Positions 7,872-16,060 of a stretch of DNA of 48,761 nt are shown in pieces. Source of the DNA: Verrucomicrobiota bacterium (lineage in GTDB: Bacteria > Verrucomicrobiota > Verrucomicrobiia > Verrucomicrobiales > DEV007); NCBI GenBank assembly GCA_002862135.1, contig PKCI01000184.1:1-48761 (forward strand), given 5' to 3'. The notes beneath the pieces were generated by a model. That model had not been told where the DNA came from, searched no databases, and saw only the letters and a program-made list of their open reading frames with translations. The translations under genes were made by a program, and so were the position numbers. Positions within the stretch are counted from its first letter, which is position 1, and each line of letters begins with the position of its first letter.

Positions 7872-8888
7872 ATGTCGAATCCGACGTCAGAAGATGAACG
7901 CTTCATGCAGGAAGCCCTCGAAGAGGGGAGCAAAGGCCTCGGCCTGACCAGCCCGAATCCACCTGTTGGTTCCGTGATCGTCAAAGACGGAAAAATTGTC
8001 GGACGTGGCTACCATAAACAAGATGGAGGACCGCATGCCGAAGTTAACGCGATCGCAGACGCCGCCACCACTGAAGGAGCCACGATCTACGTCACGCTGG
8101 AGCCCTGCTCGACCCACGGTCGCACCCCGCCCTGCGTCGAGGCGATCAAGAATGCTGGAATTTCACGGGTCGTCGTCGGCGCCACTGATCCCAATCCGGA
8201 TCACGTCGGTGCCGGATTTCAGCAGCTGCGCGACGCCGGCATCGAAGTCACATCTGGGGTTCTTGAGAGAGAATGTGATCACCTCATTCGCTTCTTCACC
8301 AAGCGGATCACAACCGGCCTTCCCTGGGTCATCGCCAAGACGGCTGCCACACTCGACGGTCGAACCACTCTCAAACCGGGAGACGGCCAATGGATCTCGA
8401 GCGAAGCCTCACGAGAGGACGTCCAGAAATGGCGCCAGCAATGTGACGCCATCCTCGTGGGCGGCGAAACCTTCCGCCGGGACAATCCCTCGCTGACACT
8501 GCGGGGCAAATACGCTGAGGGGCGCCCTCAACCACTCCGCGCTGTCCTCACATCCGACGAGAATCTCCCGTCAGGGCATCACCTCTTCACCGACGAACAC
8601 GCCACTCGCACCCGAATCCTGCAGGGATCTACCTTTCGCGAATCCCTTGAAAAACTCGCATCCGAAGGCGTCAGCGCTGTGATGCTGGAATCTGGCGGTC
8701 GCCTGCTTGCCCACGCCCTCGACCTCAGCTTTGTCGACGAAATCGTGCTTTACCTCGCGCCAAGGCTCGGCGGTGGCGAAACGTCTCTCATCCCGACGCC
8801 GAACCTCGTCGCTCACCTCAAAGACATACAGGTCGATCTCATCGGATCCGATATTCGTGTCGTCGGACGCGTCAAATCAGAGGAATAA
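7872..8888 (+). CDS. ribD: Bifunctional riboflavin biosynthesis deaminase/reductase
   Basis: Catalyses two successive steps of riboflavin synthesis: deamination of the diaminopyrimidine ribosylamino phosphate and NADPH-dependent reduction of its ribose. The N-terminal cytidine-deaminase-like domain (about 8-150) has the zinc site H55-A-E57 and PCSTHGRTPPC with C79 and C88. The C-terminal reductase domain (about 155-335) opens with PWVIAKTAATLDGR and contains ILVGGETFRRDNPSLT. At 338 residues it is slightly short of the usual 360-370, mainly at the end. AAGG precedes the ATG at 7872. The rest of the rib pathway is not in the window, so it is a single-gene unit here. Confidence 0.95.
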   Translation: MSNPTSEDERFMQEALEEGSKGLGLTSPNPPVGSVIVKDGKIVGRGYHKQDGGPHAEVNAIADAATTEGATIYVTLEPCSTHGRTPPCVEAIKNAGISRVVVGATDPNPDHVGAGFQQLRDAGIEVTSGVLERECDHLIRFFTKRITTGLPWVIAKTAATLDGRTTLKPGDGQWISSEASREDVQKWRQQCDAILVGGETFRRDNPSLTLRGKYAEGRPQPLRAVLTSDENLPSGHHLFTDEHATRTRILQGSTFRESLEKLASEGVSAVMLESGGRLLAHALDLSFVDEIVLYLAPRLGGGETSLIPTPNLVAHLKDIQVDLIGSDIRVVGRVKSEE

Positions 8889-9051
8889 ACAGGCAGCCAA
8901 CTGGTCAAGGTAACAAGCTTTCGTCACCTACCACCGGAAACACCGTTCGAGCCCCTGGTGAAGTGGGCAACACCTCGGAGAAATCATCAACTCCAGCTTC
9001 TTCCGAACCAAGGACATGAAGGAAGACCTGCCACGGTCAGTTTCGTCGATG

Positions 9052-9085
9052 CCGTGGCCTGAGCATGCCAGATCTGGGGCCACGG
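9052..9085. repeat. Inverted repeat between convergent ribD and DUF1853 genes
   Basis: CCGTGGCC (9052-9059) and GGCCACGG (9078-9085) form an 8-bp stem with an 18-base loop in the 227-base space between two convergent genes. A partial direct copy, CCACGGTCA, occurs at 9031 and again at 9081-adjacent sequence. No U tract follows, so a terminator role is only possible. Nothing else was recognised in this gap. Confidence 0.35.
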
Positions 9086-9115
9086 TCAAAACCCGTTTCA
9101 TTCGCATTGAGGTAG

Positions 9116-9958
9116 TCAAGACTTCGCCGGCCACTCGTCAGGCACCACGAAAACACGCTCCTTCTCCCGTCCCTCGCCGTCCTTCAGGCTCACAAATATC
9201 GGGTGTCGCCTTTTCTCGAAGTGTTGACGAATGGCACAAGAGAGTTGGGGGAGACTCTCCGAGAACGGGACCCCCGAGAGCCAGAAGGGCTTGTCCAACA
9301 GGACCCCCCCGGAAGCACCTGAATTTTCCTTCAGCCAACCCAGCTCTGTTTCGCGGATCCATCTACCGCGTCGATGGTCCGGATTCAAACCCTCGGGCAG
9401 CGACACCGAATCGTCGACCCCCGGCGGATAAAAAATCATCCCTTTCATAATGACCTCGCTGACATCCACCTTAGGAAACCGCTCCTTTCCGAGTGGCAAT
9501 TGGTGATTAAAAAAACGATCACGCTTCCTCTCAAAAGTATCCGCCGAATTCGGCCCCACGAAATGGCTCCCCGTTTCGTTCGTTTTCGGACAGTGGAGGT
9601 AGAACTTTAGGGCGACCTCAAGATGGCGCCATTGGCCAGCGACACGGTAAAGGAAGTCAAGCTCACCTACAGTTTGGTTTCCATCCTGAACCTGAATGCT
9701 CCGCTGCACCTCTTCCGGCTGCCTTGTATAATCTAACCAAACGTCTAACAAAGCTTCGGCGTAGTATCCGACGCGAAAGGCAGCCTTCGAATCAAGGAAG
9801 CTTTCTACAGGTCCGAAGTCGAGCGTCCTGTCGCCATCCAGAAATTCAGTCGACAAGGCTTCCGGAAAATTCAGCAACGAGGGGCAACTGACCAGCCACT
9901 CAAAATCGCGCAGGTATTGCGCGGCATCAGGAAAGACTGATCCTGATATATCTGCCAT
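9116..9958 (-). CDS. DUF1853 family protein
   Basis: A 280-residue protein of unknown function that I recognise as DUF1853 from its pattern: an opening DFEWLVSCPSLL, then RVGYYAEALLDVWLDY, GELDFLYR, the WRHLEVALKFYLH block, and the FVGPNSADTFERKRDR block. The conserved acidic and lysine residues (E..D in GELDF, E-x-A-x-K in EVALK) resemble a restriction-nuclease-like fold core, but this is only an impression. The ATG at 9958 follows the TPR gene stop by 8 bases; a TTG at 9970 that overlaps that stop is an alternative start. The tight spacing implies co-expression with the TPR protein. No function can be stated. Confidence 0.75.
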   Translation of the reverse strand: MADISGSVFPDAAQYLRDFEWLVSCPSLLNFPEALSTEFLDGDRTLDFGPVESFLDSKAAFRVGYYAEALLDVWLDYTRQPEEVQRSIQVQDGNQTVGELDFLYRVAGQWRHLEVALKFYLHCPKTNETGSHFVGPNSADTFERKRDRFFNHQLPLGKERFPKVDVSEVIMKGMIFYPPGVDDSVSLPEGLNPDHRRGRWIRETELGWLKENSGASGGVLLDKPFWLSGVPFSESLPQLSCAIRQHFEKRRHPIFVSLKDGEGREKERVFVVPDEWPAKS

Positions 9959-9966
9959 CAGATTTA

Positions 9967-11826
9967 TCAAGCCGCCGGCCGCTCTTCCTTCGTTGGCTTG
10001 GGCACTTTCACCGGAGTCGCTTCAGCCGGATCCTCATCCGACTTGGAGTTTTTCACCTCTTCAAGATGGCGGGCATAGTCCGAATTCTCCGGATCCAGTT
10101 CAACGGCCTTCTCTAGGTATTCGAGAGCCTTCTCACGGTCGCCCAACTTGTCAAAAACCTGCCCGATGTGATCGAGGATCTCGGCTTCATCTTCGCCAGG
10201 CTCACCCATGAGCTCTTCAGCACGAAGCAGTTCGTCGAGGGCTTTCTCAAAGTTACCCTTCTTGAAGTAGAACCAACCGAGACTATCCGCTATAGCTTCG
10301 CTCTCAGGATCCAGATCGGCGGCTGTCTTAATCAACTCTCCGGCCTCGTCCAGGTTCATGTCGTTCTCCAGCCACATGTAACCAAGGTAATTGTATGTTG
10401 TCGCGGTGAACTGCTGCACTTCATCGTCGGGAGCCAATTTCGATAGCAATTCGATCGTTTTCTGAAACAGCTTCTCAGCTTCCTCGATATTACCCAGCCG
10501 CTCATTCGCCGCCGCGAAGCGGAAATAGAAAGACTCGTTGAACATCTCAGGCTTATCCGCGCCGAGCTCGACCGCCCTCTCGAACTGCTCCACCGCCTTG
10601 TCCCATTTTTCCTCAAAGGCAAAGGGGTAAGTCAACAACATGGGGAAGTCGGGAGACTCCGGAAACAGGTAGGCCGCGCCCTTGATGAAGTCGATCGCTG
10701 CTTCACTTTGACGCTCTTCAATCATGACCCCAGCCACTGCTTTGTATTCGTCCTCAGTGCCCTTGCCAATAGCAAGCGCCCTCTGGAAATAGGGAACCGC
10801 TTCAGGATACTGTTTACGCTGGATGTAAATTCCGGCGATCTGACGAAGAATAGTCGCATTCTGGGTGTCGATCTCCGCGATACCCAACAAAGTTTCCAAC
10901 AACTTCTCGTCTTCGCCCATGGCAGCGTAGACGCGGGCAAGCTTCTCACGGGTCACCAATTGATCCGGGTTGTGTCGAATCACCGTCTGGTAAGCTTCGA
11001 CTGCTCCGGGGAACTGACGGGTCGCATGATAAAAATCCGCCACCGTTTCAACGACGTCCCAGTTCTCACCGGCAAGGGAAAGTGCCTTTCCGTAAATCTG
11101 GTTCACCAGTCCCGAATTTTTAGATGGACCGTTGGGGCGAGGCGGCCAGGCGCGACCCACAATCTTGCCGATGGCGAGCCAGTATTTGGGATCCTCATTG
11201 TCGAGGGCGGCGGCCTGCTCCATCACAACCTTGGCGTCGTCTCGACGGTTCTCGGAAATCAGCAGGCGAACGAGATGGTCATAGACCGTCGGCTGATTCG
11301 GAAACTTTCGTGCCGCGTCCTCAATAATTTCCAGCGCCCGGGCCCGCCCTGTGGGACTGTTTCCCTGGTAGGTTGCGAGATACTCGGACAGGGCGATGTA
11401 AGGGAACGGAACCTCCGAATTCGCCTCCAGGTTCTCTTCGAGCAACTTGAGAGCTTCAGCGTTGCTACCCGCCCGGGCCATCAGGTAGGCTGTTTTGCGC
11501 GCGAGGAAATGCCGATCCGGCTGGGCTGCGAGAACTTCCTTGTAGGCCTCGATCGCATCGTTAATGCGACCGTTGCTCTCGTAGGTGCGCCCACGAAAGT
11601 AGTAGGCCAGAGCCCGGCTTTTTTGCTTGCCTGCCTCCGAGAGAAGCAGATCCTTGTCAGGCTCGAAATACTGGTCGATGTAGACTTCAGCAAAATCCTC
11701 GAGCCTCTTACCCTGCTTGGCTCTTAGATGGCCCGAAAGCACAAGACAGGCAAAACTGAGACAGCTATACAAAACAATGCAGCGGTGTACACCTAACGTA
11801 GGGCGACAACGCTGCTTTGCTTTCAT
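9967..11826 (-). CDS. Secreted or membrane-anchored tetratricopeptide-repeat protein
   Basis: A 619-residue protein made almost entirely of TPR-type helical repeats; clear units contain AYKEVLAAQPD, AYQTVIRHNPDQ, YFQRALAIG and the final ALEYLEKAVELDPEN. The N-terminus has a hydrophobic stretch (about 17-33, including a Cys-containing VLYSCLSFACLVLSG) consistent with export or lipoprotein processing. The C-terminus is a charged, Pro-rich tail (about 590-619). TPR proteins of this kind usually serve as protein-interaction scaffolds, for example at the outer membrane. It sits 17 bases after the small bS22-like gene and 8 bases before the DUF1853 gene, all on the minus strand. No partner can be named. 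Confidence 0.85.
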   Translation of the reverse strand: MKAKQRCRPTLGVHRCIVLYSCLSFACLVLSGHLRAKQGKRLEDFAEVYIDQYFEPDKDLLLSEAGKQKSRALAYYFRGRTYESNGRINDAIEAYKEVLAAQPDRHFLARKTAYLMARAGSNAEALKLLEENLEANSEVPFPYIALSEYLATYQGNSPTGRARALEIIEDAARKFPNQPTVYDHLVRLLISENRRDDAKVVMEQAAALDNEDPKYWLAIGKIVGRAWPPRPNGPSKNSGLVNQIYGKALSLAGENWDVVETVADFYHATRQFPGAVEAYQTVIRHNPDQLVTREKLARVYAAMGEDEKLLETLLGIAEIDTQNATILRQIAGIYIQRKQYPEAVPYFQRALAIGKGTEDEYKAVAGVMIEERQSEAAIDFIKGAAYLFPESPDFPMLLTYPFAFEEKWDKAVEQFERAVELGADKPEMFNESFYFRFAAANERLGNIEEAEKLFQKTIELLSKLAPDDEVQQFTATTYNYLGYMWLENDMNLDEAGELIKTAADLDPESEAIADSLGWFYFKKGNFEKALDELLRAEELMGEPGEDEAEILDHIGQVFDKLGDREKALEYLEKAVELDPENSDYARHLEEVKNSKSDEDPAEATPVKVPKPTKEERPAA

Positions 11827-11843
11827 GCGAGCAAGATCAACGA

Positions 11844-11948
11844 TTAGCTCTTGTAACGCAAACGCTTCTTATGGCGGTTAGCCTTCATGCGCTTGCGTCG
11901 CTTGTGCTTGTTGATCTTGGTCTTCCGCTTTTTCTTAAGGGATCCCAT
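11844..11948 (-). CDS. Very small basic protein, AURKAIP1/COX24-domain (bS22/mS38-like) ribosomal protein
   Basis: A 34-residue protein, opening MGSLKKKRKT and ending HKKRLRYKS, with roughly two thirds Lys/Arg/His. The MGS-x-KKKRK start followed by a KxxKHKRRKRMK core is the pattern of the AURKAIP1/COX24 domain, found in mitochondrial ribosomal protein mS38 and in the small mycobacterial ribosomal protein bS22. It is therefore probably a small-subunit ribosomal protein bound near the decoding centre (family knowledge plus inference). The start is well supported: AAGGAAA lies about 8 bases before the ATG at 11948. It lies between hisG and the TPR gene on the same strand. It is short enough to be missed by ORF length cut-offs. 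Confidence 0.85.
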   Translation of the reverse strand: MGSLKKKRKTKINKHKRRKRMKANRHKKRLRYKS

Positions 11949-12015
11949 ATCAAAAATTTCCTTGTTGATCCCGCCCCTCAGACCGAAATGACTTCGAGCG
12001 GGGCGCGACTATCGG

Positions 12016-12903
12016 TCATCCGATCACTTTATTCAAGGGGTATTCGATGATTCCTTCCGCTCCGAGCTCTTTGAGCTGGGGAATCATATCGCGAGCCTGC
12101 AGCTCCGTGAGCACCACTTCAAGGGCGACCCAGCCATCTTGGGCGAGGCGGGAAACGGTCGGTTTGCGCAGTGACGGCAGTTTTTCCAGCACCGCATCAC
12201 GCTTGTCATCGGGAAGGTTCATCTTCAAACCCACCATATCGCGTGCAGTCAGAGCCCCTTGGAGGAGAACCGCCATGCGCTCGATTTTTTCGCGTTTCCA
12301 TGGATCTTCCCACGATTCCTTCTTCGCGACGAACTGCGGGTAGCTCTGCATGAGCTCGTCCACGATCCTTAAATTATTTGCCCTTAATGAGTTACCAGTT
12401 TCGGTAATATCCACAATGGCATCAACCAGTTCAGGCACTTTCACCTCGGTGGCGCCCCAGCTGAATTCGACCTCAGCTGTCACGCCATTCTCCTCGAGGT
12501 ATCTCTCCACGATCCCGATAGCTTCCGCCGCAATCCGCTTACCTTCAAGGTCTTTGACCGTTTTGATCGGAGAATTGTTGGGCACCACGAGCACCCAGCG
12601 GGTCGGATTGGAAGTCGCACGGCTGTAGGGCAGATCACACACCACATGGACGTCGGCTCCGTTTTCAGCAATCCAGTCCTTGCCAGTAATGCCGCAATCG
12701 AGGAATCCATGGTCCGTGTAGCGGCCGATTTCCTGGGCCCGGATCAGGCGAATCTGCAATTCCGGGTCATCAATGGACGGGCGGTAGGAGCGTGAAGCTC
12801 CGGTGATGTTGTATCCGGCCTTCTCGAACAGATCGAGCGTTGGCTCGAAGAGGCTGCCTTTGGGCAGGCCGATTTTGAGGATCTGATTTGTGTTTTCAGC
12901 CAT
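12016..12903 (-). CDS. hisG: ATP phosphoribosyltransferase (long form), first enzyme of histidine synthesis
   Basis: Condenses ATP with PRPP to start histidine biosynthesis. At 295 residues it is the long, hexameric HisG form with a C-terminal regulatory domain (about 218-295, where feedback inhibition by histidine acts in the family) rather than the short HisG/HisZ form. Visible signatures are [10 protein letters not shown] at the N-terminus, the CGITGKDW block, and the PRPP-binding motif [19 protein letters not shown] before residue 180. No other his gene is in the window. The ATG at 12903 is divergent from the transketolase gene across about 170 bases, in which no confident promoter was identified. 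Confidence 0.95.
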   Translation of the reverse strand: MAENTNQILKIGLPKGSLFEPTLDLFEKAGYNITGASRSYRPSIDDPELQIRLIRAQEIGRYTDHGFLDCGITGKDWIAENGADVHVVCDLPYSRATSNPTRWVLVVPNNSPIKTVKDLEGKRIAAEAIGIVERYLEENGVTAEVEFSWGATEVKVPELVDAIVDITETGNSLRANNLRIVDELMQSYPQFVAKKESWEDPWKREKIERMAVLLQGALTARDMVGLKMNLPDDKRDAVLEKLPSLRKPTVSRLAQDGWVALEVVLTELQARDMIPQLKELGAEGIIEYPLNKVIG

Positions 12904-13075
12904 GTCGGCCGCTACATTGCCGCGAAATGCCTATCTGTCCAGCACCGGTCATGTGAGATTTTCATACATAAGTGACAAAAGATTTGATCACACCTCTGAC
13001 AATGACCGCTTGATTCAGTTCCTAAATGCGCCAAAGGTGGGCGCCCTTAAGAAAATAGGAACCGAGAAAGTTATT

Positions 13076-15064
13076 ATGAGCGAACTCAACAAAGAAGCCC
13101 TGTCTCAAGCCGCGACTGAAGCCCGCGGCCTCGCTATCGATGGCGTTCACGCCTGCAGCTCTGGCCACCTTGGCCTCCCTCTTGGCGCCGCTGACATTGG
13201 TGCCGTTCTCTACGGCCACTCTCTCCGCTACAATCCCGACGCCCCTAAGTGGCTCAACCGCGATCGTTTCGTCCTCTCTGCCGGACACGGATCCATGTTC
13301 CTCTACGGATGGCTCCACCTCTCCGGCTATGATCTCTCCCTCGACGAGGTGAAGAATTTCCGTCAACTCCACAGCAAGACTCCGGGTCACCCCGAATTCG
13401 ATGAAACTGACGGTGTCGAAGCCACCACTGGCCCTCTCGGCCAGGGCGTCGGGAACGCCGTTGGCTACGCGCTCTCTGCCAAGATGGCTGCCGCCAGGTA
13501 TAATACCGCGGATCACATCATCTTCGACCAGACCATCTTCGCCCTCGCTGGCGACGGCTGTCTACAGGAAGGTGTCGCCTCCGAGGCCATCGCATTCGCC
13601 GGTCACAACGGGCTCGATAACCTTGTCCTCATTTACGATTCAAACGACGTCACCCTCGACGCCATGGCGGACGTGACCCAAAGCTACGACGCCTGCGCCC
13701 GCTTCGAAGCTTTCGGCTGGGACACTGTCCAGGTCGACGGACACGATCTAGACGCCGTCTCCAAGGCCATCGCTGACGCGAAAGCCAGCAACAACGGCAA
13801 GCCGACTCTCATTGAAGCCAAGACCGTCATCGGTAAAGGCATTCCGGAAGTCGAAGGCACCGCAGCCGGTCACGGTGAAGGTGGCGCCAACTTCGCCGAA
13901 AGCGCTCGCGCCGGGCTCGGCCTTCCTGCTGAAACTTTCTACGTTTCCGAAGGCACCCAATCCTTCTTCGCCGAACACAAGGCGGCACTCCAGGCCGAAT
14001 ACGCTGCCTGGGAAGCCACTTACGCCGACTGGAAAGCCGCTAATCCTGAGCTTGCTGCCGAGCTGGAAAACAGCGTTGCCGGAAACACCCCCGAAAATCT
14101 GCTCGACCTTATTCCCGAGTTCGATGCTGATTACAAAAACGCCACCCGCGCTGCTGGCGGCGAGGTGATCCAGGCCGTTTCCAAGGCTATCCCCAACCTC
14201 ATCACCGGTTCCGCTGACCTCTTTGGTTCCACGAAGAACTACATCAAGGACGCCGATGATTTTGGTAAAGACAACTTCGCCGGAAAGAATATCTGGTATG
14301 GCATTCGTGAGCACGCCATGGGCGCGATCTGCAACGGTATCGCCTGCGATGGAATCTTCCTCACAACCGGCGCAACCTTCGCCGTGTTTGCAGATTACCT
14401 TCGTCCTTCCATCCGTCTCGCCGGATTGGCCAACCTCCAGGTGGGTTACATCCTCACCCACGACTCCGTCGGTGTGGGTGAAGACGGCCCGACTCACCAG
14501 CCGGTCGAAACCGTGAGCGGACTTCGCGTCATCCCAAACCTTGACGTCATTCGCCCCGGCGACCCCGAAGAAACCGCTGGTGCTTTCGCTGCTTTCGCCG
14601 AGCGCAAGGATGGACCCACCGCTCTCTTCCTGACTCGCCAGGGTATCGCAACTCTCAACGAGATCCCAGCGAAGACCCGTCGTCAAGGTGTCCTGAAGGG
14701 CGGCTATGTCGCCAAACAGGAGTGTGGCGAACTCACCACGATCCTCATCGCAACGGGATCAGAACTTCAACACGCTATGGTTGCTGCCGGGCAACTCGGT
14801 GACGGCGTGCGCGTCGTTTCCATGCCCTGCATGGAGCGCTTCGACCGCCAAACGGCAGACTACAAAGAGTCCGTCCTTCCGTCTGCCTGCACTAAGCGTG
14901 TCGCCATCGAAGCCGGTGTTTCCGCTCCCTGGTGGAAGTACGTCGGCACCGCCGGCACCGTGGTCGGCATCGATCGCTTCGGCATAAGTGCCCCCGGTGG
15001 GACCGTGATGAGCGAGCTCGGCATGACTCCCGAGAACCTAGTCGAGGTCGTCAACGGACTCTAA
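13076..15064 (+). CDS. tkt: Transketolase
   Basis: ThDP enzyme transferring two-carbon units in the pentose phosphate pathway. The 662-residue length is standard. N-terminal features include [38 protein letters not shown] and the ThDP/Mg motif from GDGCLQEG to YDSN (159-190). The middle Pyr domain contains [15 protein letters not shown] with the catalytic glutamate and [16 protein letters not shown]; the C-terminal domain follows. The open frame reaches back to 12890, but the ATG at 13076 matches the family start and is preceded by AGGA and GAGAAAG. A strong terminator follows. It is a single-gene unit. Confidence 0.95.
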   Translation: MSELNKEALSQAATEARGLAIDGVHACSSGHLGLPLGAADIGAVLYGHSLRYNPDAPKWLNRDRFVLSAGHGSMFLYGWLHLSGYDLSLDEVKNFRQLHSKTPGHPEFDETDGVEATTGPLGQGVGNAVGYALSAKMAAARYNTADHIIFDQTIFALAGDGCLQEGVASEAIAFAGHNGLDNLVLIYDSNDVTLDAMADVTQSYDACARFEAFGWDTVQVDGHDLDAVSKAIADAKASNNGKPTLIEAKTVIGKGIPEVEGTAAGHGEGGANFAESARAGLGLPAETFYVSEGTQSFFAEHKAALQAEYAAWEATYADWKAANPELAAELENSVAGNTPENLLDLIPEFDADYKNATRAAGGEVIQAVSKAIPNLITGSADLFGSTKNYIKDADDFGKDNFAGKNIWYGIREHAMGAICNGIACDGIFLTTGATFAVFADYLRPSIRLAGLANLQVGYILTHDSVGVGEDGPTHQPVETVSGLRVIPNLDVIRPGDPEETAGAFAAFAERKDGPTALFLTRQGIATLNEIPAKTRRQGVLKGGYVAKQECGELTTILIATGSELQHAMVAAGQLGDGVRVVSMPCMERFDRQTADYKESVLPSACTKRVAIEAGVSAPWWKYVGTAGTVVGIDRFGISAPGGTVMSELGMTPENLVEVVNGL

Positions 15065-15118
15065 GTGCTGACCAAACTAATTTTGCTTAAGGGGGCCCTC
15101 CTCCTTTGAAGCGACTCC

Positions 15119-15149
15119 AAAGGCGGGACCGCAAGGTCCCGCCTTTTTC
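15119..15149 (+). terminator. Strong intrinsic terminator of tkt
   Basis: Perfect 12-bp stem AAAGGCGGGACC / GGTCCCGCCTTT closed by a GCAA (GNRA-type) tetraloop, followed by a short T-rich tail, 55 bases after the transketolase stop. This is the clearest terminator in the window. Confidence 0.9.
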
Positions 15150-15214
15150 ATTTCTGAACGAATGCCACAATCAGGCGGTGGATATTTCGGCTCTCTGAAG
15201 TTATCTTCGTCGCT

Positions 15215-15964
15215 ATGAAGCGTTTTGCCCTGCCCCTCGTCGCGCTTGTTTCCCTGCTCCTCCTCTTTTTCAATTCGACGGCCCAGGCCTTTGAAGTCCC
15301 CGCCAAAAGCAAGCAATGCCTTGTCGGCATCGCCTCGGGTTGGAACTCCTCTTATGTCACCCTGACGCTTTATGAGCGTGGTGTCGGAGGTGGCTGGAAG
15401 CAGAAAGGAGATTCCTGGAGGGGCCGACTCGGCCGCAATGGTCTCGTTTGGGGGAAAGGCCTCCATCCGGTGCCTTCCGGTGCCCGCACCAAACGCGAAG
15501 GTGACGGACGCGCCCCTGCCGGGGTTTTCTACACAGGTGGAGCCTGGGGATACGCGCCATCCATTAAGAAATCCCCAAACCTCAACTACGTTCAGGTCAC
15601 TCCGCGTGACCTCTGGTATGAAGACGTCAATTCGCCTTACTACAATCAGTATCGCCGGATCCAACACGATCCCCGCACCACGGGAGAGAAAAAGGCCCAG
15701 ATGAAGCAAGGTGACTACGCTCACTCGCTTAAGCTTTTCATTGCCCACAACGCCTACCCCAACATCACCCCGGGTCACGGCTCCTCCATCTTCTTCCACA
15801 TCTGGCGAAACGACGGCGGCTCTGCCACGGCTGGCTGCACCACCATGGCTGAAGGAAACCTCAAAAATCTCATCGCTGCCGTTGAGCCTGCTAAATTACC
15901 AGTCTACGTACTGCTGCCGCAGGCGGAGTATGATCAGTATCGCGAGACCTGGAAGTTGCCATAA
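15215..15964 (+). CDS. Exported L,D-transpeptidase-like (YkuD-type) protein
   Basis: A 249-residue protein with a signal peptide (about 1-25, cleavage after AQA). The C-terminal half carries the YkuD-type catalytic arrangement: H195 in SIFFHIWR and C208 in GSATAGCTTM, with an earlier HNAYP block. L,D-transpeptidases cross-link peptidoglycan or attach proteins to it through an acyl-enzyme on this cysteine. The usual S/T-HG-C motif is replaced by TAGC, a variant I associate with a divergent branch of the family. The N-terminal part (about 30-120) is not recognised; PVPSGARTKREGDGRAPAGVF resembles the substrate-loop opening seen in YkuD proteins. It acts in the periplasm. No partner gene is adjacent. 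Confidence 0.72.
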   Translation: MKRFALPLVALVSLLLLFFNSTAQAFEVPAKSKQCLVGIASGWNSSYVTLTLYERGVGGGWKQKGDSWRGRLGRNGLVWGKGLHPVPSGARTKREGDGRAPAGVFYTGGAWGYAPSIKKSPNLNYVQVTPRDLWYEDVNSPYYNQYRRIQHDPRTTGEKKAQMKQGDYAHSLKLFIAHNAYPNITPGHGSSIFFHIWRNDGGSATAGCTTMAEGNLKNLIAAVEPAKLPVYVLLPQAEYDQYRETWKLP

Positions 15965-16060
15965 GGCAGCGAAACAGGATTAATCTGCGCTCCCAATCCT
16001 ATTGAAGGCCAGGCAAGGGCGACTTGCGTCGGCGCTATCGCGGAGTAAGCTCCCCGCGCT

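Noticed and set aside
7760-7984. N-terminal extension of the first sulfatase
   Set aside because: The extra 75 codons are not sulfatase-like, and the ATG at 7759 has a good ribosome-binding site and begins a signal peptide.
10708-11727. 339-codon plus-strand frame opposite the TPR gene
   Set aside because: It is the antisense shadow of a long, repetitive TPR coding sequence; no motif or ribosome-binding site supports it.
13748-14686. 312-codon minus-strand frame opposite transketolase
   Set aside because: It overlaps the conserved transketolase Pyr domain; compositional shadow.
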